DNA of 64,000 nt from [Mycobacterium] vasticus (GTDB taxonomy: Bacteria > Actinomycetota > Actinomycetes > Mycobacteriales > Mycobacteriaceae). Position numbers and translations under genes: made by a program. Below are positions 37,602 to 47,228 of this stretch, piece after piece. Below the pieces are notes generated by a model. It made no database searches and was not told the DNA's origin. It saw only the letters and a list, made by a program, of their open reading frames with translations. The stretch is taken from NCBI RefSeq assembly GCF_020181595.1, contig NZ_CP084028.1:1523647-1587646 (forward strand), given 5' to 3'. Numbering within the stretch: position 1 is the first letter of the stretch; each line of letters begins with the position of its first letter.

Positions 37602-38195
37602 ATGGCCGGCCTCGACGATCTCTTCGCTCAGATCCCCATCCAGGACATCGCCAGCCAGCTCGGCGCTGACTCGGGTGAGGTGGACAGCACCATCCGCACC
37701 CTCGTTCCCGTGCTGGTCAGCGGACTCAACCACAACGCCCAAGACCCGGGCCAGGCCGACAGCATCGTCAACGCAGCCAGCGGCTTCGCGGCCGCGGGCC
37801 TGCTGGACAATGTGCTCGGCGGCAACCAGGACGAAGGCCAGCAGGTCATCTCGACGATCTTCGGCGGCAACGACAGTGGCCAGGTCGCCTCGGCGCTGTC
37901 CGGCGCCGGCGCCGGCAACAACGACCTGCTGCAGAAGCTGCTGCCGATCATCGCGCCGATCGTGCTGGCCTACATCGGCAAGCAGCTGACCGGCCAGAAG
38001 GCCGAGCCGGCCCAGCAGCAGGCCTCCGGCGGCGGTCTCGGTGACGTCCTGGGCGGCATCCTGGGCGGCATGGTCTCCGGCGGCGGCGCCCCGAAGAACC
38101 AGTCGATGGGCAGCATCCTGGGCAACATGCTCGGCGGCAAGACCGGCGGCGCCATCGGCGACATCCTCGGCGGACTGCTGGGCGGCAAGAAGTAG
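37602..38195 (+). CDS. DUF937 protein with glycine-rich tail
   Basis: This 197-residue protein has an N-terminal DUF937 helical domain (about 1-130; MAGLDDLFAQIPIQDIASQLG and repeated GFAAAGLLDNVLGG-type units). The C-terminal third repeats small hydrophobic/Gly segments (LGGILGGMVSGGG, ILGNMLGGK, ILGGLLGGKK). No signal peptide is present. The family function is unknown, although YidB-type DUF937 proteins are widespread. aggtgg lies upstream. A strong terminator follows, so it is a single-gene unit. Confidence 0.85.
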   Translation: MAGLDDLFAQIPIQDIASQLGADSGEVDSTIRTLVPVLVSGLNHNAQDPGQADSIVNAASGFAAAGLLDNVLGGNQDEGQQVISTIFGGNDSGQVASALSGAGAGNNDLLQKLLPIIAPIVLAYIGKQLTGQKAEPAQQQASGGGLGDVLGGILGGMVSGGGAPKNQSMGSILGNMLGGKTGGAIGDILGGLLGGKK

Positions 38196-38206
38196 CAACC
38201 CCTTGC

Positions 38207-38238
38207 AAAGCCCCCGGACCGCCCGGTCCGGGGGCTTT
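38207..38238 (+). terminator. Rho-independent-type terminator after the DUF937 gene
   Basis: AAAGCCCCCGGACC (38207-38220) pairs perfectly with 38225-38238 around a GCCC loop, giving a 14-bp stem that ends in TTT. It is 11 nt after the stop and 36 nt before valS. Confidence 0.85.
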
Positions 38239-38273
38239 CGCGTCGTACCGGCCGGGCTTCCTAGAATTGACCG

Positions 38274-40928
38274 GTGACCGACACCCCCAACGCCGCCGAT
38301 CCCGACCACCTGCCCAAATCCTGGGAGCCGGGTGCGGTAGAGGACGCGATCTACCAGCGGTGGGTGGACGCCGGTTACTTCACGGCCGACCCGGCCAGCG
38401 CCAAGCCGGGCTACTCGATCGTGCTGCCGCCGCCGAACGTTACCGGCAGCCTGCACATGGGTCACGCGATGGATCACACGCTGATGGACGCGTTGACCCG
38501 GCGCAAGCGGATGCAGGGGTTTGAGGTGTTGTGGTTGCCGGGCATGGACCATGCCGGCATCGCCACTCAGAGTGTGGTGGAGCGGCGCCTGGCCGCCGCC
38601 GGCCAGAGCAAGGAAGAGCTGGGCCGTGAACGCTTCGTCGAGCAGGTCTGGGACTGGAAGCGTGAGTCCGGCGGCACCATCGGCACCCAGATGCGCCGGA
38701 TCGGCGACGGGGTGGACTGGAGCCGCGAGCGGTTCACCATGGACGACGGGCTGTCGCGGGCGGTCCGCACCATCTTCAAACGGCTCTACGACGCCGGCCT
38801 GATCTACCAGGCGGAGCGGCTGGTGAACTGGTCGCCGGTGCTGGAGACCGCGATCAGCGACCTCGAGGTCAAATACGAGGACATCGAAGGCGAACTGGTG
38901 TCGTTCCGGTACGGCTCGCTCGACGACTCGCAACCCCACATCGTGGTGGCCACCACCCGGCTGGAGACCATGCTCGGCGACACAGCCATCGCGGTGCACC
39001 CCGACGACGACCGCTACCGCGACCTGGTCGGAACCAGCTTGGCGCACCCGTTCCTGGACACCGAGATCGTGGTGGTCGCCGATTCCCACGTCGACCCCGA
39101 ATTCGGAACCGGCGCAGTCAAAGTCACGCCGGCTCACGATCCCAACGACTTCGAGATCGGGCTGCGTCACCAGCTGGCGATGCCGACGATCCTGGACCCC
39201 AAGGGCCGGATCACCGGCACCGGAACACAGTTCGACGGGATGGACCGCTTCGAGGCGCGGGTCGCGGTGCGCGAGGCGCTGGCCGCCGAAGGTCGTATCG
39301 TGGCAGAGAAGCGGCCCTATGTGCACAGCGTCGGGCATTCCGAGCGCAGTGGTGAGGTGATCGAACCGCGGCTGTCCATGCAATGGTGGGTCGACGTCTC
39401 CTCGCTGGCCAAGGCTGCCGGCGATGCGGTCCGCGACGGCCACACCGTCATTCACCCCAAGAGCCTGGAGCCGCGCTGGTTCGGCTGGGTCGACGACATG
39501 CACGACTGGTGCATCTCCCGGCAGCTGTGGTGGGGGCACCGCATCCCGATCTGGCACGGGCCGGGCGGCGAGAAGGTGTGCGTCGGCCCGGACGAGACCC
39601 CGCCGCAGGGGTGGCAGCAGGACCCTGACGTGCTGGACACCTGGTTCTCCTCGGCATTGTGGCCGTTCTCCACGATGGGCTGGCCCGACCGTACCCCTGA
39701 GATCGAGAAGTTCTATCCGACTTCGGTTCTGGTCACCGGATACGACATCCTGTTCTTCTGGGTGGCCCGGATGATGATGTTCGGCACCTTCGTTGGGGAC
39801 GACGAGACGATTACCCTGGGTGGCACACGCGCGCCGCAGGTGCCATTTCGGGATGTCTTCCTGCACGGCCTGATTCGCGATGAGCACGGCAGCAAGATGA
39901 GCAAGTCCAAAGGCAACGGTATCGACCCGCTGGACTGGGTGGACACCTTCGGCGCCGACGCCCTGCGGTTCACCCTGGCCCGCGGGGCCAGCCCCGGCAG
40001 CGACCTGTCCATCGGCGAGGATCATGCGCGTGCATCGCGCAACTTCGTCACCAAGTTGTTCAATGCGACCCGCTTCGCGCTGCTCAACGGTGCTTCCCCG
40101 GCGCCACTGCCGCAGTCCGATGAGCTTACCGACGCCGACCGGTGGATTCTCGGCCGATTGGAAGAGGTTCGCGCCGAGGTGGATTCGGCGTTCGACGGCT
40201 ACGAGTTCGGGCGTGCCTGCGAGGCGCTGTACCACTTCGCCTGGGACGAATTCTGTGACTGGTACGTCGAGTTGGCCAAAACCCAACTCGGGCAGGGGTA
40301 CACCCACACCACCGCGGTTCTGGCCGCGGTGCTCGACACCCTGCTGCGGCTGTTGCACCCGGTGATCCCGTTCGTCACCGAGACCCTGTGGCAAGAGCTC
40401 ACCGGCGAGGAGTCCCTGGTGATCGCCGACTGGCCGTCGCCGTCCGGCATCGCCTTGGACCGGGTTGCCGCGCAACGGATCACCGACATGCAGAAGCTGG
40501 TGACCGAGGTGCGTCGCTTCCGCAGCGATCAGGGCCTGCGGGACCGGCAGCGGGTTCCGGCCCGGCTGACCGGTGTCGACGAGGCCGATCTGGCCAGCCA
40601 GGTGGCCGCTGTGGCTTCCCAGGCCTGGCTCACCGAGCCCGGCGCGGACTTCGCGCCGTCGGCCACCGTCGAGGTGCGCCTGGGCGGAGGCACCGTGGTG
40701 GTGGAACTGGACACCTCCGGCACCGTCGACGTCGCAGCCGAGCGCCGGCGGCTGGAGAAGGATCTGGCGACCGCGCACAAGGAGCTCGCCGCCACCTCGG
40801 CGAAACTGGGCAACGCGGAGTTCCTCGGCAAGGCGCCCGAAGCGGTGGTGGACAAGATCCGGGCCCGCCAGCAGCTGGCCTCCGACGAGGTGGAGCGGAT
40901 CAGCGCTCGTCTTGCGGGCCTGGCGTGA
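38274..40928 (+). CDS. valS: Valyl-tRNA synthetase
   Basis: This is an 884-residue class Ia synthetase. The HIGH motif reads [17 protein letters not shown] (about residue 50-66), the KMSKS loop is [10 protein letters not shown] near 542, the editing (CP1) domain lies between, and the C-terminal coiled coil typical of ValRS (about 815-884, [19 protein letters not shown]) is present. It charges tRNA-Val. The start is GTG. The last codons overlap folC by 4 nt (GTGA), so the two are coupled. Confidence 0.97.
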   Translation: MTDTPNAADPDHLPKSWEPGAVEDAIYQRWVDAGYFTADPASAKPGYSIVLPPPNVTGSLHMGHAMDHTLMDALTRRKRMQGFEVLWLPGMDHAGIATQSVVERRLAAAGQSKEELGRERFVEQVWDWKRESGGTIGTQMRRIGDGVDWSRERFTMDDGLSRAVRTIFKRLYDAGLIYQAERLVNWSPVLETAISDLEVKYEDIEGELVSFRYGSLDDSQPHIVVATTRLETMLGDTAIAVHPDDDRYRDLVGTSLAHPFLDTEIVVVADSHVDPEFGTGAVKVTPAHDPNDFEIGLRHQLAMPTILDPKGRITGTGTQFDGMDRFEARVAVREALAAEGRIVAEKRPYVHSVGHSERSGEVIEPRLSMQWWVDVSSLAKAAGDAVRDGHTVIHPKSLEPRWFGWVDDMHDWCISRQLWWGHRIPIWHGPGGEKVCVGPDETPPQGWQQDPDVLDTWFSSALWPFSTMGWPDRTPEIEKFYPTSVLVTGYDILFFWVARMMMFGTFVGDDETITLGGTRAPQVPFRDVFLHGLIRDEHGSKMSKSKGNGIDPLDWVDTFGADALRFTLARGASPGSDLSIGEDHARASRNFVTKLFNATRFALLNGASPAPLPQSDELTDADRWILGRLEEVRAEVDSAFDGYEFGRACEALYHFAWDEFCDWYVELAKTQLGQGYTHTTAVLAAVLDTLLRLLHPVIPFVTETLWQELTGEESLVIADWPSPSGIALDRVAAQRITDMQKLVTEVRRFRSDQGLRDRQRVPARLTGVDEADLASQVAAVASQAWLTEPGADFAPSATVEVRLGGGTVVVELDTSGTVDVAAERRRLEKDLATAHKELAATSAKLGNAEFLGKAPEAVVDKIRARQQLASDEVERISARLAGLA

Positions 40929-42343
40929 CCGAGCATCAGATCAACACCGGCGAGCCGACCCCGGACGAGATCGCAGCGCTGCTGCAGGTCGAGCACCTGC
41001 TCGACCAGCGGTGGGGTGAGACCACGATCGAGCCGAGCCTGACCCGGATCAACGCGGTGCTCGAACTGCTGGGCTCTCCGCAGCGCGGCTATCCGTCTAT
41101 CCACGTCGCGGGCACCAACGGCAAGACGTCGGTGGTGCGGATGATCGACGCGTTGCTCACGGCGTTCTCCCGCCGCACCGGGCGCACCACCAGCCCGCAC
41201 CTGCAGTCGGCGGTCGAGCGCATCGCCGTCGACGGCCAGCCGATCAGCCCGGCCAAGTACGTGGAGACCTACGCCGAGATCGAGCCCTTCGTGCAGATGG
41301 TCGACGCATCCTCGCAGGCTGAGGGCGGGCCGGCGATGAGCAAGTTCGAGGTGCTCACCGCGATGGCGTTCGCAGCCTTCGCCGACGCCCCGGTCGACGT
41401 CGCCGTGGTGGAGGTCGGCATGGGTGGGCGCTGGGACGCCACCAACGTCGTCAACGCCCCGGTGGCGGTGATCACCCCGATCAGCGTTGACCACGTCGAA
41501 TACCTCGGTGACTCCCTCGCCGGAATCGCCGAGGAGAAGGCCGGCGTCATCTGTGCCTCCACCGATGAGCTGGCCGACACCGTCGCGGTGATCGCCCGCC
41601 AGGAGCCCGAGGTGATGGAGGTGTTGCTGGCGCAGTCCGTGCGCGCGGACGCGGCTGTGGCCCGGGAGAATTCGGAGTTCGCCGTGCTCGGTCGCCAGCT
41701 CGCGATCGGCGGCCAGATGCTGGAGCTGCAGGGCTTGGGCGGGGTGTACTCGGAGATCTTCCTGCCGCTGCACGGGGAGCATCAGGCCCGCAACGCAGTG
41801 CTGGCACTGGCGGCGGTCGAGGCGTTCTTCGGCGCGGGTGCCGACCGGCAGCTCGATGTCGACACGGTCCGGGCCGGGTTCGCCGCGGCGCGCAGCCCCG
41901 GTCGGCTGGAGCGGATGCGCAGTTCGCCCACGGTGTTCATCGACGCCGCGCACAATCCGGCCGGCGCCGTCGCCCTGGCCCAGGCGCTGACCGAGGAGTT
42001 CGGGTTCCGGCTGCTGGTCGGCGTGGTCAGCGTGTTGGGGGACAAGGACGTCGACGGGATTCTCGCCGCGCTGGAGCCGGTGTTCGACACGATCGTGGTG
42101 ACGCACAACGGATCTGGGCGGGCTTTGGATGTCGATACCCTGACCGCGGCGGCGGTGCGGCACTTCGGCGAGGACCGGGTGGTCACCACCGAGACGCTCG
42201 GCGACGGGATCGACGCTGCGACCGCCTTGGTGGACGAGTTCGACTCCGACGGCGAAATCGCCTCGGGGACAGGCATCGTGATCACCGGCTCGGTGGTCAC
42301 CGCCGGAGCGGCACGCACGCTGTTCGGAAGGGACCCGGCATGA
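40925..42343 (+). CDS. folC: Bifunctional folylpolyglutamate/dihydrofolate synthase
   Basis: This 472-residue Mur-ligase-fold enzyme carries the P-loop [14 protein letters not shown], the [14 protein letters not shown] block and DAAHNPAGA. It adds glutamate to tetrahydrofolates and, as FolC, can also make dihydrofolate from dihydropteroate. The GTG start lies within the valS stop, and its stop overlaps the next gene (ATGA). A valS-folC-DUF4233-ndk cluster is conserved across actinobacteria. Confidence 0.95.
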   Translation: MTEHQINTGEPTPDEIAALLQVEHLLDQRWGETTIEPSLTRINAVLELLGSPQRGYPSIHVAGTNGKTSVVRMIDALLTAFSRRTGRTTSPHLQSAVERIAVDGQPISPAKYVETYAEIEPFVQMVDASSQAEGGPAMSKFEVLTAMAFAAFADAPVDVAVVEVGMGGRWDATNVVNAPVAVITPISVDHVEYLGDSLAGIAEEKAGVICASTDELADTVAVIARQEPEVMEVLLAQSVRADAAVARENSEFAVLGRQLAIGGQMLELQGLGGVYSEIFLPLHGEHQARNAVLALAAVEAFFGAGADRQLDVDTVRAGFAAARSPGRLERMRSSPTVFIDAAHNPAGAVALAQALTEEFGFRLLVGVVSVLGDKDVDGILAALEPVFDTIVVTHNGSGRALDVDTLTAAAVRHFGEDRVVTTETLGDGIDAATALVDEFDSDGEIASGTGIVITGSVVTAGAARTLFGRDPA

Positions 42344-42690
42344 GCGAACAGGCGCAGACTCCTGACCCGTGGCGCGGTTTCCGCGGGATCATGGCCCTGA
42401 CTCTGATCCTGGAGGCCATCGTGGTGCTGTTGGCGCTGCCGGTGGTCAGCATGGTCGGCGGCGGCCTGACACCGGTGTCGCTGGCCTACCTGCTCGGCCT
42501 GGCAGTGGTGCTGTTGCTGCTCTGCGGAATCCAGGGCCGACCGTGGGCGATCTGGGCCAATCTGGGGGTGCAGGCCGTCCTGATCGCGGGATTCGCGGTG
42601 TATCCGGGTGTCGGCGTGATGGGGCTGGTCTTCGCCGCGGTGTGGGGGCTGATCGCCTATTTCCGGGCCGAGGTGTTGCGCCGCGGTTGA
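42340..42690 (+). CDS. DUF4233 membrane protein (Rv2446c type)
   Basis: This 116-residue protein has about four transmembrane helices (roughly 13-35, 45-60, 64-82 and 86-108) and a short [19 protein letters not shown] start typical of DUF4233. The function is unknown. It is translationally coupled to folC through ATGA and precedes ndk by 29 nt, so it belongs to the same transcription unit; folate or nucleotide physiology is suggested only by context. Confidence 0.85.
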   Translation: MSEQAQTPDPWRGFRGIMALTLILEAIVVLLALPVVSMVGGGLTPVSLAYLLGLAVVLLLLCGIQGRPWAIWANLGVQAVLIAGFAVYPGVGVMGLVFAAVWGLIAYFRAEVLRRG

Positions 42691-42719
42691 CCCGTCTGGT
42701 GTTCGGTACGCTGTCGCCC

Positions 42720-43166
42720 GTGACTGAGCGGACTTTGGTGTTGATCAAGCCGGACGGTGTCAACCGTCGGCTGGTGGGCGAAATCATCAGCCGGATCGAG
42801 CGCAAGGGCCTGACGCTGGCCGCGCTGGAGCTGCGGCCGGTGCAGCAGGCGGTGGCTCGCAAGCACTACGCCGAGCACGACGGCAAGGCGTTCTTCGCCT
42901 CGCTGCTGGACTTCATCACCTCCGGGCCGGTCGTTGCCATGGTCGTTGAGGGGCCGCGGGCGATCGAGGCGTTCCGGCAGCTGGCCGGTGGCACCGACCC
43001 GGTCGCCAAGGCCACCCCGGGCACCATCCGCGGTGACTTCGGGCTGGAGACCCAGTACAACCTGGTGCACGGTTCGGACTCCCCGGAGTCGGCCGAGCGC
43101 GAGATCGCGCTGTGGTTCCCTGACCTGAAGCCGTCGGCTCCGACGTCGCCGATGACGCTGGCCTGA
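42720..43166 (+). CDS. ndk: Nucleoside diphosphate kinase
   Basis: This is a 148-residue NDK. The start reads [20 protein letters not shown] and the phosphohistidine is in [12 protein letters not shown]. It equilibrates NTP and NDP pools by a ping-pong phosphohistidine mechanism. It is about 12 residues longer at the C-terminus ([11 protein letters not shown]) than the M. tuberculosis enzyme (136). The start is GTG. A small hairpin directly after the stop probably ends the valS-folC-DUF4233-ndk unit. Confidence 0.95.
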   Translation: MTERTLVLIKPDGVNRRLVGEIISRIERKGLTLAALELRPVQQAVARKHYAEHDGKAFFASLLDFITSGPVVAMVVEGPRAIEAFRQLAGGTDPVAKATPGTIRGDFGLETQYNLVHGSDSPESAEREIALWFPDLKPSAPTSPMTLA

Positions 43167-43185
43167 GGCCGGACTTACGGCCTTT
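43166..43185 (+). terminator. Small terminator hairpin after ndk
   Basis: AGGCCG (43166-43171) pairs with CGGCCT (43178-43183) around a 6-nt loop, followed by TT. It begins in the last base of the ndk stop codon. Confidence 0.5.
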
Positions 43186-43373
43186 CGCGCGGACTCGCGC
43201 CGTTGTGTGGGATACTGGCCAATGGGTGAACGTCACCGGATCGGTGTCCGACACCCGAATGAAGACTTAGGCGAGTGCGACGGTCGCGCTCTGTGATGCG
43301 GCGCCGATCGCCGGTCCTCATTCAGCCAGGCACCGAGTCGGTTCCACCCGAGCCCCTCGGAGCGAGACCACTA

Positions 43374-43451
43374 CAAGCCCGGGGAATCGAACCGGGCGAA
43401 TAACGAGAAGCCCTCGCGTGGCCGCGTCGAATTGACGCGCCCGGGGGCTTG
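43374..43451 (+). promoter_or_regulatory. Structured rne leader with competing stems
   Basis: Just before the rne ribosome binding site, GGGCTTG (43445-43451) can pair with CAAGCCC (43374-43380), or its first six bases with AAGCCC (43408-43413). The nearer pairing encloses a further 6-bp hairpin (43423-43428 with 43434-43439). GCCCGG (43377-43382) also has its own partner (43392-43397). These alternatives could tune access to the start. The 296-nt gap holds no gene. Confidence 0.45.
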
Positions 43452-43462
43452 AGGAGACTTAC

Positions 43463-46381
43463 GTGTCAGACGGTTCTCTTTTCCAAGGCTTTGAAGGCGC
43501 CGCGTCGGACCCCGGCTCGGATCCGGCACCGGCACCGGCCGAGCACCAGGTGCCGGCCGAGCATGAGGAGCTGCCGGACCGGCTGCGAGTCCACTCGCTG
43601 GCGCGGGTCCTGGGCACCACCAGCAAGCGGGTGCTCGATGCCCTGATCGAGCTGGACGGCCGGACGCGCAGCGCCCAGTCCAGCGTGGACCGCGGCGAGG
43701 CGGTTCGGGTCCGTGACCTGCTGGGTTCCACTGATGCCGCGGAAGCCCCCGAGGTGGCGGAGGAGTCGGCCGAGGTCGCCGAGGAACCCGAGTCCCGGCT
43801 GCTGCTGGAGACCGTCCCGGAAGCCACACCCACCCGGGTGGACTACATGCCGTTGTTCGTCGCACCCCAGCCGGTCGCCTACCAGCCCCCGGCCGTCCGT
43901 GAGACCGACGACGACCTCGACGAAGACGACGACGACACCGCCGGTGCCGACGCCGACACCGACGCCGACACCGACGACGAGAACGGTGACCGCCCGGCCA
44001 ACCGCCGGCGCCGCCGGGGTCGTCGGGGCCGCGGCCGGGGTCGCGGATCCGACGGTTCGGCCGATGACGGCACTGATGGCTCTGATGGCGCCGACGACTC
44101 CGAAGACGATGTCGCAACCGACTCCGACGATGCCGGTGACGGCGAGGAGGACGCCGACGACGAGAACGGTTCGGGTGAGGACGCGGGCAACCGTCGTCGC
44201 CGCCGTCGTCGTCGTCGCAAGTCCGGCGCCGGGGACGACGACGACACCGCGTCGTCGGACGACCCGCCCAACACCGTCGTGCACGAGCGGGCCCCGCGGG
44301 CCAAGGCGGGGCGCGCGGCCAAGGGCGAGAGGGGTACGGGCGACGACGAGATTCAGGGCATCACCGGCTCGACCCGGCTGGAGGCCAAGCGGCAGCGTCG
44401 CCGCGACGGCCGTGACGCCGGGCGCCGCCGCCCGCCGATCCTGAGCGAGGCCGAGTTCCTGGCCCGCCGCGAGGCCGTTGAACGCCGGATGGTCGTTCGG
44501 GACCGGGTGCGCACGGAACCGCCGCATCAGGGCGCGCGCTACACCCAGATCGCCGTGCTGGAAGACGGCGTGATGGTCGAACACTTCGTCACCTCGGCGG
44601 CATCGACGTCGCTGGTGGGCAACGTCTACCTGGGCATCGTGCAGAACGTCCTGCCGTCGATGGAGGCCGCGTTCGTCGACATCGGCCGGGGCCGCAACGG
44701 CGTGCTCTACGCCGGTGAGGTGAACTGGGAGGCTGCCGGCCTGGGTGGCGCCAACCGCAAGATCGAGCAGGCCCTCAAACCTGGCGACTACGTCGTGGTG
44801 CAGGTCAGCAAGGACCCGATCGGACACAAGGGTGCCCGGCTGACCACGCAGGTGTCGCTGGCCGGTCGTTACCTGGTGTATGTGCCGGGGGCGTCGTCGA
44901 CCGGGATCAGCCGCAAGCTGCCCGACACCGAGCGGCAGCGGCTGAAGGAGATCCTGCGCGAGGTGGTGCCGGCCGACGCCGGCGTGATCATCCGCACCGC
45001 GTCCGAAGGTGTCAAGGAAGCCGACATCCGCTCCGATGTGGAACGACTCCAGGAGCGCTGGACCCAGATCGAGGCCACGGCCGCGGAGACCCAGGCCAAG
45101 GCCGCCGGCGCCGCCGTCGCGCTCTACGAAGAGCCCGACGTGCTGGTCAAGGTCATCCGGGACCTGTTCAACGAGGATTTCTCCGAGCTGGTGGTCTCCG
45201 GTGACGACGCCTGGGCGACGATCAACGACTACGTGGGCTCGGTGGCGCCCGAGCTGGTTTCGAAGCTGACCCAATATCAGGCTCCCGAGGGGCCCGACGG
45301 GCAGGCGGGACCGGATGTGTTCGCCGTGCACCGCATCGACGAGCAGCTTGCCAAGGCGATGGACCGCAAGGTCTGGCTGCCCTCTGGCGGCACGCTGGTG
45401 ATCGACCGGACCGAGGCCATGACGGTCGTCGACGTCAACACCGGCAAGTTCACCGGCTCCGGGGGCAACCTCGAGGAGACGGTGACCAAGAACAACCTGG
45501 AGGCCGCCGAGGAGATCGTGCGGCAACTGCGGTTGCGTGACATCGGCGGCATCATCGTCGTCGACTTCATCGACATGGTGCTGGAGTCCAACCGGGATCT
45601 GGTGTTGCGTCGGCTGACCGAGGCCTTGGGCCGTGACCGCACCCGCCACCAGGTGTCGGAGGTGACGTCGCTGGGCTTGGTGCAGCTGACCCGCAAACGG
45701 CTGGGCACCGGGCTGATCGAGGCGTTCTCGACGAACTGTCAGCACTGCGCCGGCCGCGGAATCATGCTGCACGCCGACCCGGTGGATTCGGCCGCCCCGG
45801 GCCGCAGGTCGGAGTCGAGCAGCGGCAGCCGTCGCAGCAAGCGCTCCCGTAGTAAGGCGAAGGTCGACGAGCCGGCAGTGGCCAAGGTTCCGGTGCACAC
45901 CCCCGGTGACCACCCGATGTTCAAGGCGATGGCCGACCGCCACGAGGACGACGAGTCCGAGGACGGCGTCGAGGTCGAGGGCGAGAGCACCGACGCCGAG
46001 GTGCAGGGCATCGACGTCGGAGCAGGCGTTGACGTCGATCAGCAGGCGGCGTCCGAGGTGGTCGACGACGACCTGGACGAGGCTGACGACACCGACGAGG
46101 TCGACGACTCGGATGAGGATGAGGACGCCGACTCCGATGAGGACGAGGTCGACCTGGACGGCGACGACGACGAATTCGACGAGGACCTCGAGGGGCTCGA
46201 CGACGAGGACTCCGACGATGACTCCGACGAAGACGATGACTCCGACGAGGATGACGAGGATCAGGACGACGAGGATCACGACGACGAGGAGTCTGACGAG
46301 GAGGCCTGGCCGGCCGCATCGGCCTATCAGCGGCCCCCTCGGCGCCGCGCCGCTGCCCGTCCGGCGGGTCCGCCCAGCTGA
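43463..46381 (+). CDS. rne: Ribonuclease E/G
   Basis: This is a 972-residue endoribonuclease. Residues 1-310 are a disordered region of acidic runs and Arg-rich blocks. The catalytic part has the S1 domain (about 360-450), the RNase E core with VVDVNTGKFTG and VVDFIDM (metal-binding Asp residues) and the Zn-link Cys pair NCQHCAGRG. The last 150 residues are a highly acidic Asp/Glu/Ser repeat ending in an Arg/Pro patch. RNase E starts mRNA decay and processes rRNA; the tails recruit partners in mycobacteria. The start is GTG after gaggag. It is preceded by a structured leader. Confidence 0.96.
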   Translation: MSDGSLFQGFEGAASDPGSDPAPAPAEHQVPAEHEELPDRLRVHSLARVLGTTSKRVLDALIELDGRTRSAQSSVDRGEAVRVRDLLGSTDAAEAPEVAEESAEVAEEPESRLLLETVPEATPTRVDYMPLFVAPQPVAYQPPAVRETDDDLDEDDDDTAGADADTDADTDDENGDRPANRRRRRGRRGRGRGRGSDGSADDGTDGSDGADDSEDDVATDSDDAGDGEEDADDENGSGEDAGNRRRRRRRRRKSGAGDDDDTASSDDPPNTVVHERAPRAKAGRAAKGERGTGDDEIQGITGSTRLEAKRQRRRDGRDAGRRRPPILSEAEFLARREAVERRMVVRDRVRTEPPHQGARYTQIAVLEDGVMVEHFVTSAASTSLVGNVYLGIVQNVLPSMEAAFVDIGRGRNGVLYAGEVNWEAAGLGGANRKIEQALKPGDYVVVQVSKDPIGHKGARLTTQVSLAGRYLVYVPGASSTGISRKLPDTERQRLKEILREVVPADAGVIIRTASEGVKEADIRSDVERLQERWTQIEATAAETQAKAAGAAVALYEEPDVLVKVIRDLFNEDFSELVVSGDDAWATINDYVGSVAPELVSKLTQYQAPEGPDGQAGPDVFAVHRIDEQLAKAMDRKVWLPSGGTLVIDRTEAMTVVDVNTGKFTGSGGNLEETVTKNNLEAAEEIVRQLRLRDIGGIIVVDFIDMVLESNRDLVLRRLTEALGRDRTRHQVSEVTSLGLVQLTRKRLGTGLIEAFSTNCQHCAGRGIMLHADPVDSAAPGRRSESSSGSRRSKRSRSKAKVDEPAVAKVPVHTPGDHPMFKAMADRHEDDESEDGVEVEGESTDAEVQGIDVGAGVDVDQQAASEVVDDDLDEADDTDEVDDSDEDEDADSDEDEVDLDGDDDEFDEDLEGLDDEDSDDDSDEDDDSDEDDEDQDDEDHDDEESDEEAWPAASAYQRPPRRRAAARPAGPPS

Positions 46382-46403
46382 CAAAGACCCGGAAGAGGCC
46401 GGT

Positions 46404-46433
46404 TTGACCCTTTAGTTGCTGGTCAAGTACCCT
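46404..46433 (+). promoter_or_regulatory. SigA-type promoter for rplU-rpmA
   Basis: TTGACC (46404-46409) and TACCCT (46428-46433) are separated by 18 nt, matching the mycobacterial TTGACN / TANNNT consensus. CTGGTC (46419-46424) and GACCAG (46435-46440) form an inverted repeat around the -10. Transcription would start near 46440, giving a roughly 125-nt leader before rplU. Confidence 0.65.
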
Positions 46434-46564
46434 AGACCAGTTGTCTGCAGCCGGGTATCGCCCCGGCCCGGCGGGCAGAACCCAAACCACCTGCGCAAGT
46501 CCCGATGGCGTGCGCTGTGAGCGGCACCCGAGAAGTAACCGAGAAGTAGAGGTAGACACCAACG

Positions 46565-46876
46565 ATGGCGACGTACGCAATCGTCAAGACCGGCGGCAAG
46601 CAGTACAAGGTTGCCGTCGGGGACGTGCTCAAGGTCGAGAAGATCGAAACCGAGCCGGGTGCCTCCGTCTCGCTGCCGGTCGCGCTGGTCGTGGACGGTG
46701 CCACTGTCACCACCGACGCCGCCAAGCTGGCGAAGGTGTCTGTCACCGGTGAGGTGCTCGAGCACACCAAGGGCCCCAAGATCCGTATCCACAAGTTCAA
46801 GAACAAGACCGGCTACCACAAGCGGCAGGGTCACCGTCAGCAGCTGACCGTGCTCAAGGTCACCGGAATCAAGTAG
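46565..46876 (+). CDS. rplU: 50S ribosomal protein L21
   Basis: This 103-residue protein starts [20 protein letters not shown], the family signature, and has the C-terminal [21 protein letters not shown]-binding segment. It is a structural component of the large ribosomal subunit binding 23S rRNA. It is the first gene after the promoter at 46404 and precedes rpmA by 11 nt. Confidence 0.98.
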   Translation: MATYAIVKTGGKQYKVAVGDVLKVEKIETEPGASVSLPVALVVDGATVTTDAAKLAKVSVTGEVLEHTKGPKIRIHKFKNKTGYHKRQGHRQQLTVLKVTGIK

Positions 46877-46887
46877 GAGCGAACGAG

Positions 46888-47154
46888 ATGGCACACAAGA
46901 AGGGCGCTTCCAGCTCGCGGAACGGGCGCGATTCCAATGCCCAGCGACTCGGCGTCAAGCGGTTCGGTGGCCAGGTGGTCAAGGCCGGCGAGATCCTGGT
47001 CCGCCAGCGCGGTACCCATTTCCACCCGGGCGTCAACGTCGGGCGTGGCGGCGACGACACCCTGTTCGCGACGTCGCCGGGTGCGGTCGAGTTCGGTGTG
47101 AAGCGTGGTCGCAAGACCATCAACATCGTGCCGGTCGCCCGCGTCGAGAGCTGA
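46888..47154 (+). CDS. rpmA: 50S ribosomal protein L27
   Basis: This is an 88-residue L27 starting [16 protein letters not shown], with the flexible N-terminal arm that reaches the peptidyl transferase centre. The [22 protein letters not shown] core is typical. No Firmicutes-type N-terminal cleavage extension is present. It follows rplU in one operon. A 7-bp hairpin lies between it and obg. Confidence 0.98.
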   Translation: MAHKKGASSSRNGRDSNAQRLGVKRFGGQVVKAGEILVRQRGTHFHPGVNVGRGGDDTLFATSPGAVEFGVKRGRKTINIVPVARVES

Positions 47155-47174
47155 CCAACCGGCCCAGCGCCGGA

Positions 47175-47198
47175 TGCGTGCGCCAACTGGTGCACGCA
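47175..47198 (+). terminator. Hairpin between rpmA and obg
   Basis: TGCGTGC (47175-47181) pairs with GCACGCA (47192-47198) around a 10-nt loop. It could partly end the ribosomal-protein transcript before obg. No T-run follows, and obg may still be read through. Confidence 0.4.
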
Positions 47199-47228
47199 CG
47201 GCGTATCTAATGGGTGAGAGGAAGCCCG

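Noticed and set aside
37563..40778. 1071-codon reverse frame spanning the DUF937 gene and valS
   Set aside because: It is antisense to two clear genes and a terminator, with a His/Gln/Arg-rich composition typical of shadow frames.
43377..43397. tRNA T-arm-like hairpin in the rne leader (reverse strand GGTTCGATTCC)
   Set aside because: No acceptor, D or anticodon arm is present around it, so it is not a tRNA or an obvious attachment site.
43466..46384. 972-codon open frame on the reverse strand of rne
   Set aside because: It is the exact shadow of rne, caused by GC-rich codons and Asp/Glu/Arg repeats; the protein shows no domain.
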